From Vicinamibacteraceae bacterium (GTDB lineage: Bacteria; Acidobacteriota; Thermoanaerobaculia; Multivoradales; Multivoraceae), in NCBI GenBank assembly GCA_012270995.1, contig JAAXHG010000165.1, positions 35,043-99,042 on the forward strand: a DNA stretch of 64,000 nucleotides, read 5' to 3'. The position numbers were made by a program, and so were the translations under genes. The notes beneath the pieces are model-generated. The model worked only from the letters and a program-made list of their open reading frames with translations. It was not told the origin of the DNA and did not search any database. Positions 48,365 through 57,740 of the stretch are shown one piece after another (the first letter of the stretch is position 1; every line of letters begins with the position of its first letter).

Positions 48365-49195
48365 ATGTTTCCGGTCGAATCGGCACGCAGGCGGGGCTTC
48401 CTTCCGGCGGCGGCTCTCCTCGTGTCGAGCCTCCTGTGGGCCGACGGTCTGGCCGCCCAGAACGTGCTCTCCAGGGCGCTCCAGGAACGCATTCAGGAGA
48501 ATCCGCACACGACCGAAGCGGACGTCGAGGCCGGGGCGCGCGTGTTCCGCCGCAGTTGCTCGCTCTGCCACGGCGCCGACGGCACCGGCGGCGACGGCCC
48601 CGACCTGACCCGCGGCGTGTTCCGGCACGGCAGCAGCGATGCCGCGCTGTTCCGCAACATCCTGACGGGCATCCCGAACACCGGCATGGGCGGCATCTAC
48701 CAGCCGGACAAGTCGATCTGGCAGGTGGTGTCCTACGTGCGCTCGCTCAGTCGGGGCGGCGACGATGTCGAGGTGCCGGGCGATCCGCGACGTGGACGGA
48801 TGCTGTACATGACCCGCGGTTCCTGCTCCGACTGCCACCGCCTGAACGGCTCGGGCGGCCGTCTCGGTCCCGATCTGTCCGACCTCGGCTGGCGGCGGGC
48901 GCCGGACCACATCAGCGCGTCGATCACCGATCCTTCGGCGGCGATGGACGCCGACTACCGGACGGTCGAGATCAGGACGGATAGCGGCAACATCGTGCGC
49001 GGTCTGTTGCGGAACGAGGACCGCTTCTCGATTCAACTCTTCGACGAGTTCGAGAACCTCAGGTCCTTCGAGAAGACGGATCTGACAGCCATCGACAAAC
49101 CCGAGGAGTCGTTGATGCCGCCCCTCGCCAGTTTCTTCCGCGGCCGGGATCTCGACGATCTCGTCGCCTACCTCTACTCACTGCGGCCGGAGTGA
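48365..49195 (+). CDS. Diheme cytochrome c
   Basis: A 276-residue exported electron carrier. The signal ends near AAQ. Heme motifs CSLCH (65-69) and CSDCH (154-158) are spaced as in diheme cytochromes, each followed by the GxGPDL type Met-region (GDGPDLTRGVF and RLGPDLSDLG). A C-terminal segment (TVEIRTDSGNIVRGLLRNED) is of the type seen after c-domains in Verrucomicrobia/Planctomycetes. Its stop overlaps the PQQ dehydrogenase GTG, so it is the likely electron acceptor. Confidence 0.87.
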   Translation: MFPVESARRRGFLPAAALLVSSLLWADGLAAQNVLSRALQERIQENPHTTEADVEAGARVFRRSCSLCHGADGTGGDGPDLTRGVFRHGSSDAALFRNILTGIPNTGMGGIYQPDKSIWQVVSYVRSLSRGGDDVEVPGDPRRGRMLYMTRGSCSDCHRLNGSGGRLGPDLSDLGWRRAPDHISASITDPSAAMDADYRTVEIRTDSGNIVRGLLRNEDRFSIQLFDEFENLRSFEKTDLTAIDKPEESLMPPLASFFRGRDLDDLVAYLYSLRPE

Positions 49196-50814
49196 CGATG
49201 ACGATCAAACCGAAGACCGTGGCTTTCGCCGCGGCGCTCGCACTTGCGGCTAGCAGCCTGTCCGCTCAGGGGGGGATTTCCTACGAACAGTTGAAGGCGG
49301 CGTCGGACGACCCGGGCAATTGGCTCATGTACTCGGGCGAGTACAACAGCCAGCGTTTCAGCCGCCTCGACGAGATCGACCGTTCGAACGCCGCGGAGCT
49401 CCAGCTCCGCTGGGTCCACCAGATGCCGACGCTGGGACGGCTGGAGACGACGCCGCTGGTGATCGACGGGGTGATGTACGCGACGACGCCAGACAACGTC
49501 GTGCTCGCTCTCGACGCGCGGACCGGCCGGCAGTACTGGTCCTACGCTCACGAACTGCCGGATCAACTCGCACTCTGCTGCGGCAAGCAGAACCGTGGCG
49601 TGGCCATTCGAGGCGACCGGCTCTACATGGGCACGGTCGATGCGCACCTGGTCTCCCTGGACGCCAAGACCGGCGCGGTGATCTGGGACACGGAGGTGGG
49701 AAGCCCGCGCACTGGGCACTCGATCACGGCTGCGCCCATGATCATCGGCGACCTCGTCATCACGGGAATCGGCGGCGGCGAGTACGGCATCCGGGGCTTC
49801 CTCGACGCCTATGACGCGGACACCGGCGAACTCCGCTGGCGTACCTACACGATTCCAGGACCGGGCGAGCCGGGCAACGAGACCTGGGAGGGCGACTCCT
49901 GGAAGACGGGCGGCGCGCCGACCTGGATGACCGGCTCCTACGACCCGGAACTCGATCTCCTCTACTGGGGGACGGGCAATCCGGGGCCGGACTGGAACGG
50001 TGAGGTCCGCGAGGGCGACAACCTGCACTCGGATTCCGTGCTGGCGATCCGTCCGGACACGGGCGAGATCGTCTGGACCTTCCAGTTCACACCCCACGAC
50101 GTCCACGACTGGGACGCCTGCCAGGTGCCGATTCTGTTCGACGCGGAGTACCAGGTCGAGCAGCGCAAGCTGATGGCCTTCGCCAACCGGAACGCCTTCT
50201 TCTACCTGCTGGACCGCGAGACGGGGGAGTTCCTGTTCGCGCGCGAGTTCGCGCGGCAGACCTGGGCCGAGGGGATCGACCAGGAAACCGGCCGGCCGAT
50301 CCGGGTGCCGAACATGTTCCCCAGCGAGGAGGGCACCCTCGTCGCGCCGACGATCGGCGGCGCCGCGAACTGGTTCTCGCCCACCTACAGCCCCGACACC
50401 GGTCTGTTCTACATCCAGGCGTACGACGCGGAGATGCTCTACTACATGGCCGAGGCCGAGTACGAAGAAGGCGAGCTCTTCGTCGGCGGATACGGCAAGC
50501 CGGCCGGGCCCGCCGACCAGTACGTCAGCGCGGTGCGGGCGCTCGATCCGTTGACGGGCGATCGGGTCTGGGAGTACCAGGTCCAGCCCCGGTCCAGGTC
50601 CGGCCTGCTCGCCACGAAGGGCGGACTGGTCTTCGGGGGCAGCGTGGCCGGCATCTTCTACGCTCTCGACGCCGAAACCGGCGACGAACTCTGGCACCGG
50701 CGGCTTGGCGGCGGCGTCCACGCGGCACCGATCAGCTACGAGGCAGGCGGACAGCAGCACGTGACTCTCGCCGCCGGCCGGGCACTGTTCACGTTCGCGT
50801 TGCCCGCCGAGTAG
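49192..50814 (+). CDS. PQQ-dependent alcohol dehydrogenase
   Basis: A 540-residue periplasmic quinoprotein. Typical landmarks are the vicinal cysteine pair (C129-C130, LALCCGKQ), GTGNPGPDWNGEVREGDN, and the eight-blade W motifs. A signal peptide (FAAALALAASSLSAQ) is present. It should oxidise an alcohol with PQQ and pass electrons to the overlapping diheme cytochrome c gene product. A GTG at 49192 overlaps the cytochrome stop; ATG 49198 is an alternative. Confidence 0.88.
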   Translation: MTMTIKPKTVAFAAALALAASSLSAQGGISYEQLKAASDDPGNWLMYSGEYNSQRFSRLDEIDRSNAAELQLRWVHQMPTLGRLETTPLVIDGVMYATTPDNVVLALDARTGRQYWSYAHELPDQLALCCGKQNRGVAIRGDRLYMGTVDAHLVSLDAKTGAVIWDTEVGSPRTGHSITAAPMIIGDLVITGIGGGEYGIRGFLDAYDADTGELRWRTYTIPGPGEPGNETWEGDSWKTGGAPTWMTGSYDPELDLLYWGTGNPGPDWNGEVREGDNLHSDSVLAIRPDTGEIVWTFQFTPHDVHDWDACQVPILFDAEYQVEQRKLMAFANRNAFFYLLDRETGEFLFAREFARQTWAEGIDQETGRPIRVPNMFPSEEGTLVAPTIGGAANWFSPTYSPDTGLFYIQAYDAEMLYYMAEAEYEEGELFVGGYGKPAGPADQYVSAVRALDPLTGDRVWEYQVQPRSRSGLLATKGGLVFGGSVAGIFYALDAETGDELWHRRLGGGVHAAPISYEAGGQQHVTLAAGRALFTFALPAE

Positions 50815-50832
50815 GGACTCCTCCAGCCGGCG

Positions 50833-52215
50833 ATGAAGGTCTTCCCGGAACTGCTGATCGAGGATCTGCGCGCGGAGATCGAGCCGGAACGGCTGGGACG
50901 TCGGGCGGGAGAGCGCGCCATGCCGCCGCTGAACGCGACGGACGACCCCGGCCAGACGGAGGTCGAGGAGTTCATCGAGGCGAAGAAGAACGACGCGGTG
51001 AGGATCCGCGACGAGCAGCTCGAGCAGGTCGACAATCACCTGGACCAGCTCGACCAGGCGGTGCTCGCCGGCGACCTGGAGTCGTCGGCGCGCAAGGCCG
51101 CGACCGAGTTCAGGGAAGTGGAGCAGAGCGAACTGCAGGCGCTCAAGGCGAGCCTGCACGAGTTCGAGCGGAAACGACGGGACTTCTTCGACTTCAAGCA
51201 CCGCAACGGACTGGACCGCGAACCGGACTACGTGAGCCAGCGGACGACGCTGCTCCTGGTGGGTCTGATCGTCCTGCTGTTCGTGATCGAAAGCGGCCTG
51301 AACGGAGCCTTCCTGGCGGTCGGCAGCGAGGGGGGGCTGGTGGGCGGATGGGGTCTGGCTTTGGGCTTCAGCGTCGTGAACCTCGTGCTGCCGGCCCTGT
51401 TCTTCGGTCCCGTCAGCCGCTACGTGAGCCACATCCACGTACTCCTGAAGGCCGTGGGAGTGCTGGCGATCCTGGGGTGGCTTGGAACGGCACTCGTGCT
51501 GAACCTGGGGCTCGCGCACTTCCGTGACGCCTCGGCCGATCTGGTCGAGAACATCGGCGCCGAGGCGCTGAGCCGTTTCCAGGCTTCGCCGCTGGGGCTG
51601 CAAGACGCGGAATCGTGGCTTCTCTTCGTGCTCGGTTTCTTCTTCTCCGGCGTCGCCTTCTTCGACGGCCGCAAGCTCTTCGGCGATTCCTATCCCGGCT
51701 ACTCCCGGAAGCACCGCCAGATGGAGGACGCGCGGGCCGACTACGACGACCTCTGGCAGGACGTGGTGGAGCAGTTGCGCACCATCCGGGAAGACGGTCT
51801 GGACGCGATCCGGCGCACAGCGCACCAGGCGAAGAGCCAGCCGGTCGAGCGGCGGCGCGCGCTCGAGAGCGAGACGAAACTGCTGGCCGGGTTCGACGCC
51901 CACGTCGAGCAGTTGCAGCGCTTCGGGACGATGCTGATCGAGGAGTACCGGGAGGCGAACCGCTCGGTCCGTTTCGACCGCGGTACGCCCGAGGCGTACG
52001 GCAGGCCCTGGAGGATGGACCCGCCGGTGCCGCACCGGCGCCGCCGCGAGCCGGGTGCGGTCGAAGATGTGGATCTGGACACCTTGAACGAACAGTACGA
52101 GTCGGCGCTGGGCCGCGTACACGGGGAGTGGGAACAGACCCGGGCGCGGTTGGACCTCGAGGGCTCGATGTCCGATCCGGCGGAGCCCGTTTCCGCGAAT
52201 GGCGGCGGCTCGTAG
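50833..52215 (+). CDS. Four-TM membrane protein, first gene of a membrane cassette
   Basis: A 460-residue protein of no recognised family. Residues 1-130 are charged and coiled-coil-like (EEFIEAKKNDAVRIRDEQLE). TM segments lie at about 138-155, 172-193, 204-226 and 261-277, and the C-terminal 180 residues are again soluble and helical. It overlaps the next gene by 17 bases. Together with three following genes it forms a tight unit. Confidence 0.75.
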   Translation: MKVFPELLIEDLRAEIEPERLGRRAGERAMPPLNATDDPGQTEVEEFIEAKKNDAVRIRDEQLEQVDNHLDQLDQAVLAGDLESSARKAATEFREVEQSELQALKASLHEFERKRRDFFDFKHRNGLDREPDYVSQRTTLLLVGLIVLLFVIESGLNGAFLAVGSEGGLVGGWGLALGFSVVNLVLPALFFGPVSRYVSHIHVLLKAVGVLAILGWLGTALVLNLGLAHFRDASADLVENIGAEALSRFQASPLGLQDAESWLLFVLGFFFSGVAFFDGRKLFGDSYPGYSRKHRQMEDARADYDDLWQDVVEQLRTIREDGLDAIRRTAHQAKSQPVERRRALESETKLLAGFDAHVEQLQRFGTMLIEEYREANRSVRFDRGTPEAYGRPWRMDPPVPHRRRREPGAVEDVDLDTLNEQYESALGRVHGEWEQTRARLDLEGSMSDPAEPVSANGGGS

Positions 52216-53044
52216 ACGGCGGCGCCGCCGTTCGCGGCGGGGTGACCTCTCGCCGCGGGACCTGGCGATCGGCGGAGGTATCGCGGTCACAGTACTCGTG
52301 CTCCTTGTCGTCGCCGCGCGCTTCACGGTCTTCGCCCCGAAGCCGCCGGATCGCGACCCCGAGACGGGCTGTCCCGAGGCCGGGCCCGCGGCCCTGACCG
52401 CGATCCTGGTCGATGTCACGGACCAGATCGGCGCGATCAGCCGCGCCGACGTGCTCGCGCACCTGGACGAATACGTCGCGGACAGCCGGGAGGACGAGAT
52501 GGTCCTGGCCTACGAGGCGAAGCCGGTGGGGGACGAGATCGGAGCCCCGTTGCTCTCGGTCTGCCATCCCGGTGATCCCGACGAGGCCAGCGAGTGGACG
52601 GAGAACCCACGGCTGATCCGGCGACGCCTGGAGGAGCGGTTCGAGCAGCCGCTCGATCGGCTCTTCGCCGAACTGCTCGGCCGGGATGCGGCGCCGACCT
52701 CGCCGCTCATGGAGAGCGTGCAGAGCGTGGCGGTATCCGTTCTTGGCCGGCACGAGTACGCGGATCTCCCGAAGCGTCTGATCCTGGTTTCGGACCTGAT
52801 GCAGAACACGCGCAACCTCTCGTTCTTCCGCCAGGCGGTCGACTACGACGCCTTCGCCGCGACGAACGGCGCCGGCGCGCTGCGCACGGACCTTCGGGGA
52901 ACCGCGGTCGAGGTCCTGTTCGTGCAGCGTGCCGCGCACCAGCGTCTGGACGGCACTCGCGGCCTGATCGATTTCTGGCAGCAGTGGATCGAGGAGCAGG
53001 GAGGCACCCTGAACCGGGTCGTGCGCGTCGACGGCGTGAACTGA
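52199..53044 (+). CDS. Membrane-anchored vWA-like protein
   Basis: A 281-residue protein with an arginine-rich N-terminus and a TM helix at about 23-44. The periplasmic domain has ALTAILVDVTDQIGAISRAD, resembling strand 1 and a degenerate MIDAS of a von Willebrand A fold, then KRLILVSDLMQNTRNLSF as a second alpha/beta block. Canonical DxSxS is not conserved. It ends one base into the next ATG. Confidence 0.7.
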   Translation: MAAARRRRRRRSRRGDLSPRDLAIGGGIAVTVLVLLVVAARFTVFAPKPPDRDPETGCPEAGPAALTAILVDVTDQIGAISRADVLAHLDEYVADSREDEMVLAYEAKPVGDEIGAPLLSVCHPGDPDEASEWTENPRLIRRRLEERFEQPLDRLFAELLGRDAAPTSPLMESVQSVAVSVLGRHEYADLPKRLILVSDLMQNTRNLSFFRQAVDYDAFAATNGAGALRTDLRGTAVEVLFVQRAAHQRLDGTRGLIDFWQQWIEEQGGTLNRVVRVDGVN

Positions 53045-54246
53045 TGCCCGTCGTACCGCGGCAACGGTCGATGGATGCCGAGCGGAGCGGCCGTGGACTG
53101 TTCCTGACGTTCTTCCTCGGCGGGGGCATCCTCATCCTGCTGATGAAGTCGTTGACGGCGAGCCCGCTTCTGGCCGTTGTGCTGCCGGTCGTCCTGATGG
53201 GCAGCTACGCCTGTCTGCTCGTGGAGTGGCCGGACCTGCGGCCGAGGTACGACTTCGCGGGCGACAACTTCTACTACCTGGGCTTTCTCTACACCCTGAT
53301 CTCGCTGGCCATCTCGCTGTACCAGTTCAACACCGAGGGGGCGACGAGTTCCATCATCACGAACTTCGGCCTGGCGCTGACCAGCACGATCCTCGGCCTG
53401 GCCGGACGCATCCTCCTGAACCAGCCGCAGGACGAGGAAGAGGCGGAAGCGCGGGCGCGCGAAGACCTCGCCCGGGCGAACCGCCGGCTGCGGGCCGAGA
53501 TGGAGTACTCGATCGACGAGTTCCAGCAGTTCCGGGTCGAAGCGAAGCGGGTGTTCGAGGAGCTCGACCGGGGGGTCACCGCCGCCGGCGCCGCGTTGGA
53601 ACGGCAGCTCGAACACCTGGAGAGCGGCGCCGCCCGGTTCGGGGCGCTCCGGCAGCGCGTCGGCGAGGTCGATGAAGCCGCCGCCGGGGCGGTTCGCGAC
53701 ATCCAGGCGCAACGGGAGCGCTTCGTCTCCGAGTCGCAGGCTGTGAGCGACTCCCTTCAGCAACTACTCGCGAACTTCCGTTCCGTCGACTTCCGGCGGG
53801 AGTTCATCGAGGAGTTGATCGAGGAGTTGATCGAGCCGACATCGGACCAGTTCCAGGGCCTGGCGCGGGAGTTCCTGGCCGTCACGGAGGGTCTGCGGCG
53901 CATCGAGGCGAGCCAGTTGCGGGTCATGGAGCAGAACCGGAGCACGGTGGCTAGGTTGACGGAGATCCTCGAAGAGAACCGCCGCTTCTCCCAGGCGAAT
54001 GCCCGGGCAGCGAACGGCTTCCGGAACGCGACCGACGCCCTGGTCTCCCTGCGGACGCACATCGACCGGTACAGCGAAGGAACGCGGGCGGTCGTGGGCG
54101 AATTAGCGGCGGCGCGGCGGCAGTTGCACGACGCACCGGAGCGGATGGAGGCGATGAACAGGTCGCTGCTACGGATGGCGGACAGACTCGACAGCGTCGC
54201 GGAAGAGGGCGAGCGGCGGCGCGAGTTGCAGCGCTGGGGTCTCTGA
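53044..54246 (+). CDS. MotA/ZorA-like channel subunit with long coiled coil
   Basis: A 400-residue protein with TM helices at about 18-34, 40-60, 75-95 and 103-125, where DNFYYLGFLYTLISLAISLY and ITNFGLALTSTILGLAGRIL resemble MotA/ExbB/TolQ channel helices. Residues about 130-395 form a long coiled coil. ZorA of Zorya systems has this design. No helicase or nuclease partner is adjacent. Confidence 0.65.
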   Translation: MPVVPRQRSMDAERSGRGLFLTFFLGGGILILLMKSLTASPLLAVVLPVVLMGSYACLLVEWPDLRPRYDFAGDNFYYLGFLYTLISLAISLYQFNTEGATSSIITNFGLALTSTILGLAGRILLNQPQDEEEAEARAREDLARANRRLRAEMEYSIDEFQQFRVEAKRVFEELDRGVTAAGAALERQLEHLESGAARFGALRQRVGEVDEAAAGAVRDIQAQRERFVSESQAVSDSLQQLLANFRSVDFRREFIEELIEELIEPTSDQFQGLAREFLAVTEGLRRIEASQLRVMEQNRSTVARLTEILEENRRFSQANARAANGFRNATDALVSLRTHIDRYSEGTRAVVGELAAARRQLHDAPERMEAMNRSLLRMADRLDSVAEEGERRRELQRWGL

Positions 54247-55025
54247 TGGCGGAGCGCGGCCGGACGTTTCCGCGCGGCCTCGTCCTCGGCCTGACGATGG
54301 CCGAGATCGCCATCCTGATCATCTTCGTTCTGCTGCTCGCCCTGGCCGCTCTGCTCGCGCGCGAGGCGGACAGGCGGCAGGCCGCCGAGCGGGAACTCGT
54401 CCGCTTCGAGCAGATCGCCGCCCTGTTCGAGGCGGAGGCGCTGCCGGAGGACCCGGTCGCGCTCAGGGCGGTGTTGCGTGAGCGGGTGGATGATCACCGG
54501 GACGCGGACAGTTGGCGGGAACTCGTGCGCGAGATCGAGGCGACGCCGGGCGCACTGCGCGAGATAGCCGAAGCGATGAACGCGGCCGCACGGCGGGGCA
54601 TGTCGCCGGCTGAGGTGCGCGATGCGATCGAGAGCCGGCAGGTCGGTGGCGGCTCGGACCACCCGAGCTGCTGGCATGACCGCGACGGCACGGTCGCCTA
54701 TCTCTTCGACGTGGCTCTCGTTGCCGGAGGCTTCGTCGTGGACCTGGCGAGAGCGCCCCAGCATGAGGCCGAGCGAGCTCTGCTGCCCCTGGACCTCGTG
54801 CAGACCGGAAGCGTCGTCTCCCAGGCCCAGTTCCTCCGCCAGACCCGACCGGTGTACGAGTGGAGCGTCGAACGGGGGTGCCGGTTCTTCGTTCGCGCCT
54901 TCGATCTGACGGCCGCCGATCAGAAGGACCTCTACAAGCGCCGGATGCGCGTGCTCGAGTCCCGGTTCTACAAGAACGCGAACCCCACCGGCGGCCTGCC
55001 GGCAGGTCTTCGCGCCGCACGCTGA
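54246..55025 (+). CDS. Single-pass MotB/ZorB-like partner protein
   Basis: A 259-residue protein. An N-terminal TM (AEIAILIIFVLLLALAALLA) like those of MotB/ExbD is followed by a coiled region and a C-terminal alpha/beta domain (CWHDRDGTVAYLFDVALV, then ERGCRFFVRAFDLTAADQKD) that I could not match; it is not obviously OmpA-like. Its ATG overlaps the preceding stop by one base. A stator pair with the preceding gene is inferred. Confidence 0.65.
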   Translation: MAERGRTFPRGLVLGLTMAEIAILIIFVLLLALAALLAREADRRQAAERELVRFEQIAALFEAEALPEDPVALRAVLRERVDDHRDADSWRELVREIEATPGALREIAEAMNAAARRGMSPAEVRDAIESRQVGGGSDHPSCWHDRDGTVAYLFDVALVAGGFVVDLARAPQHEAERALLPLDLVQTGSVVSQAQFLRQTRPVYEWSVERGCRFFVRAFDLTAADQKDLYKRRMRVLESRFYKNANPTGGLPAGLRAAR

Positions 55026-55053
55026 AACGGGTTCCACGCCCGGCGGAGTGGCG

Positions 55054-55902
55054 CTACTTCGGGTACTCGGCGAAACAGGGAACGCTCTCGTCGAGCGCGC
55101 TCCACGGCGCCCTGGAGCCGACGAAGATGTTCACGGCCGGCTTGACCCCCGGGTCGGCGTCCAGCGAGCCGGCCGGAATCTGCATCCCACCGGGATCCCG
55201 GAGGCGGGGGACCAGGCTGCCGCAGTGCCGGCAGAACGCTGTGCCCTTGATGTCCGCTTGCGGCATCTTGTAGTCGACGACCGATTCGCTCCCGGTCAGC
55301 CAGCGGAAGGCGTCCTCCGCGACGAAGACGAACGTGCCGTAAGCGGCGCTCGTCTGGCGGCGGCACCTGGAGCAGTGGCAGTTCACCATGCGCTCGGGCG
55401 GGCCGTCGAACTCGTAGGTCACGACGCCGCAAAGGCAGCTTCCCGGTGTGGCGCCGTGCGTCTGGGCTTCCCGGACGGGCCGCTCGATCCCGGGAGGAGC
55501 GCCCCAGTCGGGCGGGTACTCCTCGTGCTGGGCCAAGTCGTCGACGATCGTATGCCACGGCGCCTTCGATCCGGCGAAGATGTGCAGCGTGGGCCGGATG
55601 CCCGGGTCCCCGGTGACGCTGCCCATCGTGACGAGGGAGACAGGGCCGCCTTCCGGGTTGGCCGGCACACCGGAACCGCAGCGCGGGCAGAAGTGCCGGA
55701 CTCCGTGCGGCGAGGACTGGTAGTGGACGATCTTCTTCTCGCCGCGCGTCCAGCGGAAGAACCTCGGGTCGACCGCGCCGAAGGTGGCGTAGGCCGAACC
55801 GTGGAACTTCCTGCACACGGAGCAGTGGCAGTGGGCGATCTCCATCAGGTCGCCATCGACCTCGAATGCGACGTCTCCGCAAAGACAGGCGCCGGTGAGC
55901 AT
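55054..55902 (-). CDS. Tandem GFA-domain protein
   Basis: A 282-residue protein made of two successive GFA (glutathione-dependent formaldehyde-activating) domains. Each has its zinc cysteines: GACLCGDV, HCHCSVCRK, FCPRCGS, and then GSCLCGVV, NCHCSRCRR, FCRHCGS. A typical GFA protein has one domain of about 130 residues, so this is a duplication-fusion. The role may be formaldehyde or other small-molecule handling. Confidence 0.87.
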   Translation of the reverse strand: MLTGACLCGDVAFEVDGDLMEIAHCHCSVCRKFHGSAYATFGAVDPRFFRWTRGEKKIVHYQSSPHGVRHFCPRCGSGVPANPEGGPVSLVTMGSVTGDPGIRPTLHIFAGSKAPWHTIVDDLAQHEEYPPDWGAPPGIERPVREAQTHGATPGSCLCGVVTYEFDGPPERMVNCHCSRCRRQTSAAYGTFVFVAEDAFRWLTGSESVVDYKMPQADIKGTAFCRHCGSLVPRLRDPGGMQIPAGSLDADPGVKPAVNIFVGSRAPWSALDESVPCFAEYPK

Positions 55903-56140
55903 GACTCAGCGATCCGTGCCGCGCGGTCGGTTCTCGGTCAACAGACTGTGGGAGTGTGTGTGCCTCGTCGCGAAAGCCGGGGTCGGAGCCTGCGAGCGTA
56001 CTCCGTTCACCAGACTGGTGACCCGACTCCGCTGCCAAGGCGGTGGCGCACCTTCCCCGGGCAGACACGAGGGCTGCCCGCAAGGGGCACATGGAAGCTG
56101 CGCCGCCCAGAAAGGTAGCACGCTACGGTAGGTTCCCTCC
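55903..56140. other. Divergent intergenic region with two short hairpins
   Basis: 238 bases between the GFA gene and the ABC substrate-binding gene. CACCAG-A-CTGGTG occurs at 56008-56020 and CGGGCAG/CTGCCCG at 56058-56080 with a 9-base loop. No coding signal seen. The hairpins may be regulatory for the downstream ABC operon. Confidence 0.4.
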
Positions 56141-57727
56141 ATGCGGCTTGGAGTTGTAGCAGCGGCGTGCCTGTGCAGTGTCTGCCTGCTGCCGCTGCCG
56201 GTCGCGGCAGCCGACGACGCGCACGTCGTCGTCGCTTTCGCAGCCGAGCCGACCCAGATCGACCCCACGCGGACTTCGGCCGGCGTCGACCAGTACTTCA
56301 TGGCGCTGTTCTACGAGCAGCTACTGACGGCGGGGCCCGACCTCAGGCAGCGGAACTGGCTGGCCGAGTCCTGGCGGCTGTTCGAGCGCGACGGAGTGTG
56401 GCTGATCGGCGTCGAGCTGCGGCGCGGCGTCCGGTTCCACAACGGCGACGAACTGACGGCGCACGACCTCCGGTACTGCTATCTCCGCCAGCGGGATCCG
56501 AGCCTGTCACGCCAAGCCGGGCGCTGGCGACACGTGGCCGACGTGCGCGTGCTCAGCGACTACGAACTCGAGATCGTCTTCAAGGGTCTGCCGGACTCGG
56601 CGCTGTTGCCGCTCAACCTCGACCTCTGGGCGATACCGCGCCGGTACTACGAGGAGGTCGGGAACGAAGGCGTGCAGGCGCATCCGATCGGCACCGGGCC
56701 CTGGAAGTTCGTGTCGCGCAGTGTGCGCGAGGAGATCGTCGTTGAGCGGTTCGACGACTACTGGGACCCCGGCTTGCTGCCGGGCATCCGCCGGCTGACG
56801 ATCAAGATCATCCCCGAGGACACGACCCGGGTCGCCGCCTTCAAGACCGGCGCCGTCGACTGGATCGACGCGGTGCCGCCGGCCCAGGTCGCCGACTTCG
56901 AGCGCACGCCCGGCGTGAAGGTCGCATCGCTGCCGACGAGCAACAACCTGTTCCTCGCGTTGAACGCTCTCGACCCGAGAAGTCCGCTGGGGGATGTCCG
57001 CGTGCGACAGGCAGTGGCGCACGCGATCGACTTCGACGCGATCATCCAGTACATCCTCCATGGGCAGGGCATCCGGACCGTTCAGGTGACCCCGGGGGCG
57101 CCGGGGCACGATCCCGCGCTCAGGCCCTACGCCTTCGATCCGGACCGCTCCCGCGAGCTGCTGCGGCAAGCCGGCTACGGCCGCGGCATCAACGTGAACT
57201 GCTACAACCTGACCACGCCGCGTGAGCCCTACCTCAAGGAAGTGGGCGAGGCGATGTTCGCCTACCTGACCGCCGCGGGCATCCGCTGCCGGATCGTTCA
57301 GCTCGAGTACGGCGCCTGGATCAATCTCGGCCGCCGCGACGCCCGCCCCGAGATGGACGGCATCGCGAACTGGATGTGGGGTCACGGCGCCCTCGGCGAT
57401 CCGACCGATCCGTGGGGCGGCCACCTCCATTCGTATCGCGACGGTTGGGGCTGGTACTCGTACCACGACGACCCGGAACTGGACGAGATGGTCGAGACCC
57501 TGCGCGTGACGGTCGACCCGGAGGCGAAGGAGGCGCTGATCCGGGAGATCGCCCGGCTCAAGCACGAGCGGGTAGCCGGCGGCGTGCCGACCTACCGGCC
57601 GCTCGTGACGCTGGCCTGGCGTGACACGCTGCGCTTCGTGCCCTGGCCGCAGGCGAATTGGCGGATGATGCGGGACATCGCGTTGGCGGCAAGAGGATCC
57701 GACGGGGCGGAATCGCCCGGTCCGTGA
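56141..57727 (+). CDS. Peptide-type ABC transporter substrate-binding protein (SBP_bac_5)
   Basis: A 528-residue periplasmic binding protein with a signal peptide (LCSVCLLPLPVAAAD). It has SBP_bac_5 features: TSAGVDQYFMALFYEQLL, VELRRGVRFHNGDELTAHDL, and FKTGAVDWIDAVPPAQ. It is the first gene of a three-gene run with two permeases. Substrate is likely a peptide or other bulky polar solute. Confidence 0.9.
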   Translation: MRLGVVAAACLCSVCLLPLPVAAADDAHVVVAFAAEPTQIDPTRTSAGVDQYFMALFYEQLLTAGPDLRQRNWLAESWRLFERDGVWLIGVELRRGVRFHNGDELTAHDLRYCYLRQRDPSLSRQAGRWRHVADVRVLSDYELEIVFKGLPDSALLPLNLDLWAIPRRYYEEVGNEGVQAHPIGTGPWKFVSRSVREEIVVERFDDYWDPGLLPGIRRLTIKIIPEDTTRVAAFKTGAVDWIDAVPPAQVADFERTPGVKVASLPTSNNLFLALNALDPRSPLGDVRVRQAVAHAIDFDAIIQYILHGQGIRTVQVTPGAPGHDPALRPYAFDPDRSRELLRQAGYGRGINVNCYNLTTPREPYLKEVGEAMFAYLTAAGIRCRIVQLEYGAWINLGRRDARPEMDGIANWMWGHGALGDPTDPWGGHLHSYRDGWGWYSYHDDPELDEMVETLRVTVDPEAKEALIREIARLKHERVAGGVPTYRPLVTLAWRDTLRFVPWPQANWRMMRDIALAARGSDGAESPGP

Positions 57728-57740
57728 ACCCGACGAAGCG

